Shown here in pieces: positions 22,180 to 34,400 of a DNA stretch of 64,000 nt (within the stretch, counting starts at the first letter, position 1; each line of letters opens with the position of its first letter). The position numbers and the translations under genes are program-made. A model generated the notes under the pieces. It did no database searches. It saw only the letters and a list, made by a program, of their open reading frames with translations, and was not told where the DNA came from. This DNA comes from Pontederia crassipes (taxonomy: Eukaryota; Streptophyta; Magnoliopsida; Commelinales; Pontederiaceae), in NCBI GenBank assembly GCA_030549335.1, contig CM060193.1:58495146-58559145 (forward strand), written 5' to 3'.

Positions 22180-24130
22180 TATCTTTAGACATCATCCTTT
22201 ACTACTTTCATAAAATTTCATCGATATGTTTATTTATTTATAATTACCTCGCAAGATTTTTTATTTAGCAAATATTCGATTGATGATTTAATTTATGTTT
22301 ATTTTATTATATTATTTGATTTGAATTATTATTTTATTTGATTTTTATATTTTTGCTAAATAATATACTAACCGACTATTTGATTCAATCCAGTTCAATC
22401 GGTCTAACATGACCCGTTGGACAATGAGAGTCGATGATCGGGTCGGGTTGGGTCGGATCTTACAATATTACTCCATCCATCATTGGGATGATGGATCTAT
22501 TAATTGAAATATTTTTATCAATCATTCAACATGAATCAAATGATGATGGATGAATATTTGATGGTGCTACCCATTAAAAAAGAGTTGCACGACCATATTT
22601 AACTGAAATCGAAATAATTGTGTTTACCTATAAACAAAATTATTATCAAATAATATATCGCTTTTACTAAAATATTCTTGATTAATAATGTTTCAAAAGT
22701 GAATATAATTCAGTGGAGAATCACAAAAACATAAAGTTAATATATTGCGTATAAATAGTTATAAATTTTGACGAATGCATTTTCCAAATAATAATAATAA
22801 TAATAATAATAATGTTATTGTGATTATCTCATGTCTATTGAATTAGTGCGAGCAAAAAAAAATTGATATGTGAGATAAATTAGCATGAGATGAACTTTCA
22901 TATTGTTAAATGGCCTATGTCGGTTTGTCCCCCATAAAGTAACTAAGCAAGGGTCAACTTATTGATAATTATCGTCCTATTGTAATTATTAAAAAAAATT
23001 GAAATAGGTATCTTTATGATGGAAATAGGAGTCTCACATGGGTAATAAAAATGATGACCTAGTGTGACTTAATATAATTATAATATACCATGATCAAGGA
23101 GACAAGTGTGCATCTCATAATCATGAGATGTCTTCCTTTTGTAGACAATTTTGTATGTTCAACTTCAAGGCCAAAGATTTGATGAGAGTAAAGAAGAAGT
23201 CCATTTCAACATCTTTTGGATGAAGTTTGCTTGGCTCATCCTCTCAATTCCACATGTTCTCCCTTACTTTGATCCAATAGATTTTTTTCTTTATAGTTTA
23301 ATGAATTAATTTAAGGAGGAAAAGCCATTTAAATTTGAGATAATCATCCATCACAAAATGCTTGGATTTTATTCTCTAGCTATGAAAGTTAGGTGGTGGT
23401 ATTCAAGAATAGTGAAAATATAATTGTGTTATTTCGTCCCCAATAAGTAAAGTTCAAACTTAGCATCTCTTTTTGTTGTATATTTGTCTAAGAAAAAGTT
23501 TTAGTCTATGTTTGAGTTGAGGAGAAAGAAGAAAATTTAACTCTCTTTTTTATTTGGATAACAAATTTAATGAAGAAAACTTGAAATATTAATATTTTTC
23601 TTTCTTTGTAAATGGACCATGATAATTAATTATTTTCCTATGTCCAAATGCACCACTCCAAACCGATAGAAGAATAGGTGAATAATTCTATATAATATAT
23701 ATATAAGGTATGCAAATAAAATTTCCAATTCAAGTGGCAACGAGTTGTTTAAAATATTATTTTCCATTTTTTTTAGAAACATCCGATAAGATAAGGAAAA
23801 GGATGACGCCCAAAGGGAAGTAAAATAAGTGTGGAACGTCTCCCCTTTTTTTTTTCTGGCCATGCAGTGTTGTCTCTGAAATCAATTGTCACTTGCAATT
23901 TTTGCAATCATGGCCATGTGGATGGGCAACTTACTCACCATTCAAAGATAGTGCCGAAATGTCTTGCTACGCTTCCGCAACTCCATTTTTCAATTTTATT
24001 TTATAATAATAAGGTTATCCTCTCAAATTGTCCTTTTTGACAGTGCGTGCATAGTATCGATCATTTTACTTACGCGATAAAGCATAAAAAATAAAATGAA
24101 TGTAAAATAATAATTTAATAAAAAATAAAA
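18916..24130. other. 5.2-kb AT-rich intergenic region
   Basis: The first ~100 bp is the CT-rich leader and promoter of the minus-strand gene. The rest shows only short chance frames and simple repeats: (AT)n at about 22145-22175 and (AAT)n at about 22789-22813. There are low-complexity stretches with gtcgggt/gacccg pieces near 20030 and 22050-22460 that probably belong to decayed miniature transposons. I see no gene. Confidence 0.6.
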
Positions 24131-24135
24131 GGCTA

Positions 24136-24542
24136 TTTTCATAAATCACCTATAAATTATTTCAATTTTTTATATCTAATTCCAAATTACGAACTTATTT
24201 TTTTATCTCTAAACTATCACGATTTTTTCAATTTGATCATTTTCGTCGACTTCTGTCAATTTTTTTAATAACTTTGATTTTTTCATTTATGAAAAGTCAA
24301 AAATATCCCTCTCTTCGACTTTATATTTTCGTTTCGATCTTTGCAACTCCGACTACAAATGGATGAGCATTTTTTACTTTTCAATTTTCATAAATGAAAA
24401 AAAATCAAAGATAATAAAAAATTGACAGAATGATCAAATTAAAAAAATCATGATAGTTTAGGGATAAAAAAAATAAGTTTGGAGTTTGGAGTTAGATGTG
24501 AAAAATCGAAATAGTTTTAAGTGTGATTTATGAAAATAATTC
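24136..24542. mobile_element. MITE with ~170-bp terminal inverted repeats, Mutator-like
   Basis: The left arm (24136-24310, ctattttcataaatcacc..., then cttatttttttatctctaaa) is repeated in inverse at 24385-24542 (…tttagggataaaa, then gtgatttatgaaaataattc). The central loop is about 75 bp. Similar A-rich 10-11-bp sequences flank both ends (aaaaataaaagg against aaaaataaaaaagg), compatible with a Mutator-type target duplication but low complexity. The element at 28507-29015 has the same arm motifs. Confidence 0.75.
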
Positions 24543-24960
24543 AAAAATAAAAAAGGAAGGGGGTGGCCCCTCCCCCTCAACCTCCGATGATCTTGCTGAC
24601 GTTAGAGCGAGGGGGCGGCGCCCTTCTGCGTGTCACCGGTGCTAGAGATTTCGGCTCATTTGGATAGGGATGACAATATCCTTTGTCCCCCATGGAGAAT
24701 TTTCGAACGAGACCTTGAGTTGGGAAATTTTTCTACTAGGGGTCGGAGATGGGTGGCAAACTGCCCCCGCACTATCTTTCGGGGATCGGTGCATGATGGA
24801 TTATTCTCGCCCCGTCAGGTCCCCAAATCCCCATGCTTAAATTTGTTATTAATAATTTATTATAATTATTAACTTTTAGATCACATAAATTACATTTCAG
24901 TCGTTCACTCAATTGTATACAAGATAAGAAATCCTATTTTTTCCTCTATCTTCCTTCCTA

Positions 24961-25475
24961 ACATCACAGTCTCTCTCTCATTCCTAACCCTAACATCACA
25001 ACGTTCGATTTCTCAAGCCATCGTCAAGTTTGAATTGTCGGAGACATCTACCAGAACTGACCTCCGGTGAGCCGGTGTCATCCTTACCCCCAGGAGAAGC
25101 CATACAAGAAACCCCCTCACCCTATGACAGATGGACACGGAATATGACGACGCAGTGGTGCTAAGACGATGATGAGAAAGTGACAACTATGTGGGTTCCA
25201 TCAGTCGTTCGGTGATTGGGGACGTGCAATGCACCATCTTCCACGTCACGTGCCCACTTACAATTGGCATAGCTACAAGAATTTGTACAATTGGTCATCT
25301 CCATCGGCCCCTACCATCACGATTGGGCCACCCTTTGGTCCATTAAGGAGCACAAGTGGCGGTACCTCCACAACTTCCTCTCCCGAACCACGACGATGAT
25401 GCGCGAAGAAGCAGGGAGTCACGACTCTCCGGGAGGAGGACAAGAGGAGGAAGAGGTCGTGCGGCTCATCGGAGT
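24961..25475 (+). pseudogene. DUF247 N-terminal fragment, tandem copy 1
   Basis: The frame near 25290-25470 reads VISIGPYHHDWATLW, then SIKEHKWRYLHNFLSRTT. It matches the DUF247 start block (VSIGPYHHG...ME.HKWRYL..FL.R). The upstream CTIFHV piece lies in another frame, and a 1-base gap relative to copy 2 (agaatttgta against agaactttgta, near 25280) adds a further shift. The copy ends where copy 2 begins about 541 bp later. No downstream DUF247 sequence (the remaining ~350 residues and C-terminal membrane segment) follows. Confidence 0.72.
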
Positions 25476-25501
25476 TTGAACATTTGATTTCTCAAGCCCT
25501 A

Positions 25502-26065
25502 ACATCACAATCTCTCTCTCCCTAACCCTAACATCACAACATTCGATTTCTCAAGCCGCCGTCAAGTTTGAACTGTTGAAGACATCTACCAGAACTGACC
25601 TCCGGTGAGCTAGTGTCATCCTTACCCCCCCTGGAGGAGAAGTCATACAAGAAACCCCCTCACTCTATGGTAGATGGACACGGAATATGATGACGCAGTG
25701 GTGCTAAGCCGTTGATGAGAAAGTGATAACTATGTGGGCTCTATCAGTCGTTCGGCGATCGGGGGCGCGCAATGCACCATCTTCCACGTCACGTGCCCAC
25801 TTACAATTGGCACAGCTACAAGAACTTTGTACGATTGGTCATCTCCATCGGACCCTACCATCGCGATTGGGCCGCCCTCTGGTCCATTGAGGAGCACAAG
25901 TGGCGGTACCTCCACAACTTCCCCTCTCGAACCACGACGATGATGCGCAAAGAAGCACGAAGTCACGATTCTCCGAGAGGAGGACAAGAGGAGGAAGAGG
26001 TTGTGTGGCTCGTCGAAGGAGGAGAAGGTCGCATAGACTGCCGGAGGAGGAGTTCGCACGGGTTG
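25502..26065 (+). pseudogene. DUF247 N-terminal fragment, tandem copy 2
   Basis: Parallel to copy 1, with offset about 541 bp. The frame 25772-26125 reads LPRHVPTYNWHSYKNFVRLV, then ISIGPYHRDWAALWSIEEHK, then WRYLHNFPSRTT, the DUF247 opening block. The CTIFHV part just upstream is shifted by one frame. After the match the frame becomes an Arg/Glu-rich GAGGAG-type low-complexity stretch. DUF247 proteins are plant-specific, and members sit at the grass S and Z self-incompatibility loci. These fragments are far too short and broken to act so. Confidence 0.72.
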
Positions 26066-26450
26066 CCTGAGGAGGAGAAGGTTGCAAGCTCGCCGAAGGC
26101 CAGGAGGAGGAGGTCGCGCAGCTGACAGAAGAGGCTGCGGAGGTGGGCGGACGCTTGGACGTTGGGGCTGCGGACTACATGAGTCAGTGATAGTGAGAGA
26201 GAGGAGGAAATTCGGAGAATCGAATCCTCACGGGGGTTTGGAGATCCACGAGAATCAGGGTGGGAGATTAAATTCCCTCCATTCTAGGGATTCGTGGTGG
26301 GGTCGGTCAACGAGGTCTGGTGTCATCCCTATTCGTGAGCGCCAACAAAGCGAAATCGCAAAGGGGGCGTCCTCCCTGGTTCAGATCAGGCCATGCAAGG
26401 TTAAAGGGGAGGGGGCGAACCCCCTCCTCTTTTTATTTTTTATATTATTT

Positions 26451-27245
26451 CAATATTATTTTATTTTTTAATGGATTGACATGCAAGCAAAAATGACTGG
26501 TAAATCATTTATACTCGGTGAAAAGGACATTTAGTGAAAAAAAAAACTAAAGGGTAGTCTACAAAGTAAAATTGAAGAATAAAATTAGAAAATCAAGTAA
26601 AATTGAATGATATTTAGTAAAATTTACCCTTTAATCTTTTCTCTTTTTTTACAAAGAAAGGTTCATTGACCTAATGTAAGGAAAGTAAATACTAAAAGTA
26701 AATGAGCACATGCATCACACTAATGAGATTCAAACTTATGACCTCTCAATTTTCCGATGATGGTATGCGTCACTCTTTTATACCCTTGTAACTTTGGTGA
26801 AGGAAAGGACGTTCCTTGATTTTGAATTTTTTGTGAGTTGAAGGTCCACCTCTTTGTTCTCACCCAAATATTGAATGGTTTAACTTAATCTAAAGGGGTT
26901 ATCTTAAAACAAGAAGTAAATAACAAAAAAGTGGAGTACATATAACCACTTATATATGGATTTTTATTTGTATATTCCTATTATCTTATTATAAATATAA
27001 AATAATAATTGGCAATCGTTCTTTTCAAATATATTCTTATAATAATTACATACATACATACATAAAATATTACAAATAATAGTTGAACATTACTTATTTG
27101 AAAATAGTAACTAATGACGAAATATTATTAAGAATATATTTGAAAATAAATTTTCAGATGCTAATAATTCTCTTTAGATGTTAATATTGAAATGTTAAAT
27201 ATCAAACCTTTATCACTATTATGATTATTATATATACCAAAATAA
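26451..27245. other. AT-rich intergenic, no gene seen
   Basis: Contains short tandem catacatacataca near 27050 and a small aaagggta...taccctttaa inverted pair (26551-26637). No coding signal. Confidence 0.5.
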
Positions 27246-27249
27246 GTAA

Positions 27250-27439
27250 AAAATCTTTTGACGCCTGGTTGGGGCTGCTGGACTTTTGGGACGGTTGAAA
27301 CTTCCAACGAATTTTTTCAATCGTCGAAAATTATTTTGCGACGATCATTTTTTCTACGGATCGATTCCGTCGAAAATCGTAATTTCCGATAATTTCGACA
27401 AATTACAGATGATTTTGAGGCTTTTTTTTTCTTGTAGTG
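27250..27439 (+). mobile_element. Terminal fragment of a CACTA (En/Spm) DNA transposon
   Basis: The right edge cttttttttttcttgtagtg (ending 27439) is, in reverse, CACTACAAGAAAAAAA, the hallmark terminus of plant CACTA elements. Just inside it are repeated short cgacgat / tccgtcgaaaatcg / cgaaaat motifs in both orientations, typical of subterminal transposase-binding repeats. The matching opposite end was not found upstream, so only the last ~190 bp is supported. Confidence 0.65.
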
Positions 27440-28500
27440 TAATGGCTCATATTTAAACTCTGACAACCTTCTTGAAACCCTATTGGTATTAGAGTCCACG
27501 TCGTAAAAAAAAAATTGCTAAATTTTAGTGTTGAGAAGTAAAACTAGATTTAAAATATAAGCATTTTCGTGTTTGAATAAAATATATTGTATATTATTTT
27601 CATAATGAAATGGTCGATAAATTACTTTTATAAAAATAGACTCTCATTTGAAATATAAACACGAAAATATCTTAATTTACATATTATAATAACATGATTT
27701 ACTTTACATATTTCGATATTAATTAAAAAATATGTATTACATTTATTTTAATAAATAAAAAGGAACGGGAGGAACACACGGGTTAAAAAATATTCTTATA
27801 CGGTGGAAGTGTTAAAAAAATTGAGGGCCAAAATGATGAATTAATTTCTTTGACCAAATGATTTATAAACTAAAAATACGGTTAAAATTAGATAATGACT
27901 TATGAATCATTATCTAACTTCATTTTAGTGGCATTTGACGGAAAGAAACAAAAAAAATAGAAAACATTAAAAAATATGTGTGTAACTCACTATTCACCTC
28001 GAGCGCATATTTTTTTCTGATATAATTAATTTAATGATTATAATTAATTATGTACTTTTAAAATGGAATAACATATATTTATTTGGATATTTTGATAATA
28101 AAATGTATCATTTAAGATTAAATAAATTATAATAATTAAATGAATCATATTTATTAACATGATTTGATCTTACTTTTAATCATCTTTACTATTTAACATA
28201 TACTTGAAATTAATATTATTTTTATAAATAAAAATAGTATTCAACATCCGCTTTAATATGTTCTACATATATATTTTCCTACTAAAAAAATTAGCTTACT
28301 CTTAAACAAGTGCTCATTACTGTGCATATCGAATGTATATAGTCTTTTAACAATATGCCACATTCGTTTTTTGTCTTTATTTAAAGTAAATATAAATCTT
28401 GTTCCTTTAGCATTAAATTAGCACGTTTTCATCAACACGGCTTAACTTTTTGAGATTATCTTTTATTTTTTCAGTTTTAATAATTTTTTTTCGCATTTGT
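27440..28500. other. Very AT-rich intergenic, no gene seen
   Basis: Runs of A/T with no domain-bearing frame. No repeat structure beyond low complexity. Confidence 0.5.
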
Positions 28501-28506
28501 GATATA

Positions 28507-29015
28507 AAAGAAATTATTTTCTTAAACTTCTCCTAAACTACACTATTTTTTGCATATAAACTCAAACTACGGACTTATTTTTTTATCTCTAAAACTTTTT
28601 CACTTTAATCCATGTGTCTACTTTTGTTATGTTTTCGTTACTTTTTTATTTTTTCCATTATTTCCCTTTTCTCCATAATACATCAAATAATAAATATAAA
28701 AAAGAAAAAAAATCGGGAGGGGGGAGGGGAGGGGAGGGGTAATTTAGTCTTTTCATAAATAATAAATTTTTTGTTTATCATTTTAATCCTTCTAGTGATT
28801 TTTTTATTTGTTATTTTATATTTTTTTTGGAGGGAGGACTGATTTAGTCTTTTCATAAATGAGAAAAAGTAAAAGTAACGAAAAAATAACAAAATTAAAT
28901 AGAAGGACTAAAGTGAAAAAATTATGATAATTTAGAGATAAGAAAATAAGTTCGTAATTTAAAGTTTGGTGCGAAAAATTATAATAATTTAAAAAAGATT
29001 TATGAAAATAATTCA
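28507..29015. mobile_element. MITE, second member of the 24.1-kb family
   Basis: The left arm (gaaattattttcttaaac, then cggacttatttttttatctc) and inverted right arm (gagataagaaaataagttcg, then atttatgaaaataattc) share the motifs of the 24136-24542 element. They form an imperfect inverted repeat of ~150 bp per arm. The centre carries a gggaggggaggggagggg tract (about 28715-28738) and a duplicated ttagtcttttcataaat segment (28744 and 28853). Confidence 0.65.
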
Positions 29016-29324
29016 TAAAAAAAAATAGGTTCCTCCGGTGGAAGTTGTGTCATGCATGAACAAGTGGATGCGTGGATGGATGAGATATCATCTGATAGCT
29101 TCCTTGCAACCCCCCAAAAGATATCGCAGCATCTTTTCAAAAAGAAAAAGAAACCGTTTTTTTTTTGCTTTTTTTAAATGAATTAATATATTATGATAAT
29201 TGGTAGTTATAGACAAATACATTTGAAAGTCATTTTATTGTTTATTGCACAATCAATTTTTAGTCGTAAGAATGTTAATGTATTGTTTTATCCGGTTCGC
29301 TCGGAGTCTCCACTCCAATCTTAA

Positions 29325-29830
<506 letters not shown>

Positions 29831-31025
29831 TCTATCTATCCTTTGACGCCTCGAGAATATTCTCAACGATATATGAATTCTTATCTCAAAATTACCGCAC
29901 TTCAAATGCATTCATGTAAACCGTTTGACTAACATAGAGATCGACTCAGTTTCTTTTGATAGAAGATAGAATGTGAATCTCATTTGTGAGGATGTTCGAT
30001 CTCCGGGTATTCTTAATATTTTGTATAAATTGTTTAATTGTCTGAATTATCCTTTTAAAAAAATTATTCTATTTTCTTTTGTGCTGACATTCGATTTTTT
30101 TGAACCAAAATTATTAGTATTTTTTTCCATGGCAAACTCTGAGTCTCCTGTTTCTCTTTTATCAACCACTCCCTTTTGATTGGTCATGAACAAAAGAGGT
30201 CGCAGTCTACATTTGGGTTTTGCACACCTTATTTAAGAGAGAGAGAGAGGGAGAGAGAATAAAAATATTGTAGTGCTTTATTGCCTGTTAATTTTAATAA
30301 AGTTTAATAGAAAAAAAATGTGAACTCAATGCCATTTTTATTTTCTTGGCAATGAAATATTGACAACCATCCTTTTGCATGGCCTTCATCATTGTTCTCT
30401 TTGTCCTCTTAATAAAATATGCCACTCTAAATCTTTTCTTTTGGTCATGGTCATGATCATGATACTATGTTACTTATGTTAAGTTTCAAAGTTTAGCCCA
30501 ACAAATTTAATATTAAGCATATTAGGATAAAAAAATAAAGGTGATAAATTTGAAAAGATTCTTCGTTATCTTGTATTTTTTTTTCATTTATTTATTAAAA
30601 ATCCATGTAATCAAAGTTGAGTTCAAAGTTCATGCACATCTTTAGTCGGTGACCTATGTGTTTTTTTTTAAACTTGGTTAATTATTTATCATAATGAACG
30701 GTGAAGAATTTAATCAGCAAAAAAGGTTCCTAAACTAACAACTTTTCGGACTAAATCATGAGAAAAAAGCTATTTTAAATATAATTAGATTAATGTGGGA
30801 CCTTTTTTCAACGGTTTAAAAGATAATTATAAAAATAAAGGGTAATTAATTCTCCCTCGTAGTATTTTTCATTAAAGACACGCTATTTATGTTTTAAAGG
30901 TAACATAGTGCGCTATCTTGATAAATAAGAAAATAGATATTATTGTATTTCGTTATATAAATATTTATCATAAAATTAAAACAAAGAATACATTAAACTA
31001 ATGTGAAGAAATAAAAAATTGAACA

Positions 31026-31058
<33 letters not shown>

Positions 31059-31343
31059 TGACTATTTATCTAAAGTGCATGAAATAGTGTGCCTTACCCA
31101 TAAAGCAAATTTTCAGAAAAAAAATAAACAATCCTACACATATTCTTATTTAGTTAAGGAAATAAGGGAAAAAAACTAGAGAGGGTCAAAGCCCCATTGA
31201 TTCGGAATTTTTGTTAAAATTTCCAAGTGATTGGACAGGCATTTAAATTTTTATTTTGCAATTGGAAAAAAAATTTAAAAGATAAAAAAACAATTGATTA
31301 ATTGATAAAGTCTAGAGTCCACCTCTGTCGACATATTTTTTTG
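29831..31343. other. AT-rich intergenic with SSRs, upstream of MMT
   Basis: Includes an AG-rich run (about 30236-30258) and a (TTA)n run (about 31026-31058). No gene recognised. Confidence 0.55.
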
Positions 31344-31350
31344 TATAAAA
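31344..31350 (+). promoter_or_regulatory. Candidate TATA box of MMT
   Basis: TATAAAA lies 150 bp upstream of the MMT start codon, within AT-rich DNA that turns sharply GC-rich about 30 bp downstream. The position fits a transcription start near 31375 and a 5' UTR of ~125 bp. This is inferred from position only. Confidence 0.5.
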
Positions 31351-31499
31351 CCCTTCAAAGTGACGACTCGGTTTTGAAGCCAACCACCCGCCCTTTTCTT
31401 CCTCCGCCTCTTCCTTCGCTAACTCCTCCGCCACTCGGATCGCCGGTGGAGTCCATCGCCGAAGCCCCCCCGCCGTCGAGTTCTCCGATCGATCGGCCA

Positions 31500-34400
31500 A
31501 TGGCGACTGAGGCGGAGATGGAGGCCTTCCTGAAGGAGTGCGAGCGATCGGGCGACGCCGCGTACGCCGCCCTCAAGTCCCTCCTGGAGCGCCTCGAGAA
31601 CCCGGACACGCGATCCGCCGCCCGCGCCTTCCTCGCCCGAATCCAGCGCCGGTTCGACTCCAAGGAGGCGGGAGCGCGGTGCTTCCAGTCCTACCACTTC
31701 CGCATCCACGACGTCGTCCTGGCTAACGGCGATGGTGATCCCTCGCCTCCCCGATTCGTTGCTAAAATCCCCTTGTTTTTTATCGATTTGTATTGCTGAG
31801 GATTTTTTTTGTTGGTGGATTAAAAGCGGATCCATGTTGATCGTGTGCTATACTAAAGCACGAGACTTTACGAAACCCCAGACTCCATTACTGGTTTAAT
31901 TTGGTGTGCATAGCCGATCTCTTGCCGATTGCATATTTCTTCTCTTCGATCCTTTTTCGCCTTTTCGTATTTGCTGACCTAATCGAGTTGCTACTTAGAA
32001 CAAAGGCGGGTGTTTAAAAAATTCACGTTTGTTTGGTTTCACAGGAACAATTTAGTTAATCGCCTAATCATAATTAGTTTTGGATATCATAATCGCGTCA
32101 TTCTCAACTTTTCCTTATCATTTTTTCTGTTCTTTTATGTGGTTTGCTGTCCTTTTTTTCTGTCGGATCATGTATTCGATGTTCTTTTAGATTCTCAGCG
32201 AGTCTCTCATTTGTTATATATTTTATCTTTTATGGAGGCTTGTGTTTTTCCGTCTTCATATCCCAACTTGGCTCCGGTAGTTGATTACTCAACTTAAACA
32301 TTGGGAACCACAAAGGTTTCGTTTTTATTAATGCAATATAATGAATATCTTATCTTTATTAAGCCACATTTCCTGTACTTTCGATATATCAGTCGTGGAC
32401 CTCGTGGTCAACCTATTTGGATTATCTAAGTATTCTCATTTCCGCTCTCTGTCTCAAAAGAAATAAAACGTATTCGCATTTCAGTGGCCTTACTTTAAAT
32501 GTCTTGATAGATTGACTACTGGAAGATGAAATAAACTCAAGAATGAAACGGGTCAGAATTTCATATATGGAAGTATCTATGGATTATTCTGTGTAGCATC
32601 TCCAACTTCCTTATGAGAGTTTAGAATAGACAAATTTATGAGTAAAACAACCATGTGCTCATATTCATAATGGTTCGCATGCATATGACAACAACAACAA
32701 CAACAAAGCCTTATCCCACTAGGTGGGGTCGGCTACATGGATCATACGACGTCATATTCGTTGATCCATGTTCATAAGATTCGACAGGATTTTATGCTGG
32801 CTGTCGGGGCCTAACACAACCCTCTTCCTTTATCCGGGTTTGGGACCGGCTATAAAATATAGGCGGAGTTTTTCTCCTCACAGGGAAGTGTTTTTTCCTA
32901 AGCTCTCATAAGGAAAATTGGTCTTGTCATTCAAAGAATATATTGATGGAAACTTCCTTATGAGATTTGAGAAAAAAACTTCTTATGAGGAACAAAGCAA
33001 TCTTGTGGCCATATGTATGTGAACTGTTATCCATCCGACTACATTCTTTATAAAAAAAGTTAAATAAATGCATCTAAGTATGGCACTTTGCATGCTTGGG
33101 ATATCACTGCTTGATAAAGGAATGTATCATTCTCTTTTCCAGTTATCCATGTGCTACTTGATGAAATGTGTATGCTAGTCTAAACAACGTATGAATAGAG
33201 TGAAAAAAATATTTTGGCTGTATTTTTTTGGTTTTTGAGTAAATTGTTGTAATTGTTTCAACTTTTGACTCCTTGGGTTTATCACTATCAGGTTACCAGA
33301 AACAAAAGAAACTGACAATGATGGAGATACCCAGTATTTTCATTCCGGAAGATTGGTCGTTCACTTTCTATGAAGGCATTAATAGGTATCCTGATTCAAT
33401 GTTTAGAGATAAGTCAGTGGCAGAGCTTGGCTGTGGAAATGGATGGATTTCCATTGCGCTTGCTGAAAAGTGGAAACCTTCAAAGGTTATCTTTCTTTTT
33501 GGGGCTCAATTCAAACGTTTATTTTTTATTTATTGGAAAATAATTCATGATGGTTAATAATGTCTTGATCAGTCTTTACTTGAACTGGTATTTTGAAACA
33601 TCATTACAGAAGATGACAACTTTTCCTCTTTTATTTTCAACTGTGATGGTCTGTATTGTTCTTCTAAAAAACTTGTGAGTGTTTGCATTATGACTTCAGC
33701 TGGTTGTGTAGTATGTTACCAATTTCTTTTTATCCTAACCTGTGCCTTCACTTGATAACACTCTTTTTTTTACAAGGAATAGATTGCAGCAAAATTTTAG
33801 ACAAGGATCAAGTAAAAAAAAAAGAAATTTGGCAATGAAAATCTCTTTAAAACAGTATGATTTACTTGAATATACTTTCTGGATTTAATACAATTAGTGA
33901 ACAACTTTATACTGCATATTCAGAAAGATGATATACTTTAGTATAACATTTATGCTAGGTTTCTTCCTTTTCATGGCAACATATGCCCATTGCATCTTTG
34001 GAACCTTAACTTTCATCTTCCAATGCAAAATTGACCCTTATTTAAATTTGAGAGCTACCTTGCTTTAAGAGTCCTATGGTGTTACTGTTTTGGGTGGTGA
34101 ATTTGTGTCCATAAAAGGATTTCTGGTTTTCTGCAGGTGTATGGTTTGGATATTAATCCGAGGGCTGTGAAAGTTGCATGGATAAACTTATTCTTGAATG
34201 CACTTGATGAGGATGGACTTCTAATATATGATGAAGAGGGGAAAACACTCCTTGATATGGTGGAGTTTCATGAATCCGATCTTTTGGGTTATTGTCGGGA
34301 CAATAACATACAACTTGAACGGATTGTTGGATGCATACCACAGGTACCTAAGAAGTTTTTGGATGCGCAATAAGAAAAAATCTTCATAAGTTAGATTAAA

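Larger units (their letters stand above)
24556..26450. mobile_element. Possible gene-capturing DNA transposon (Pack-MULE-like) with DUF247 fragments
   Basis: A GC-rich island of about 1.9 kb in AT-rich DNA. Its left edge (aaaaaaggaagggggtggcc, then cctccccct) and its right edge read in reverse (aaaaagaggagggggttcgc, then cccctcccc) match as inverted ends. A second inverted match is gatagggatgac (left, near 24660) against gaatagggatgac (right, near 26330). Inside are two tandem copies of a DUF247-derived gene fragment. No transposase frame is present. The inverted similarity is patchy and no clean target duplication was found, so the transposon class is an inference. Confidence 0.5.

Noticed and set aside
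25230..26065. A functional DUF247 self-incompatibility gene
   Set aside because: Only the first ~60 residues are present in each copy, in broken frames, with no downstream domain.
31302..31499. In-frame upstream extension of MMT (66 codons)
   Set aside because: It precedes and spans the likely TATA box and is Pro-rich leader. The ATG at 31500 gives the expected family N-terminus.
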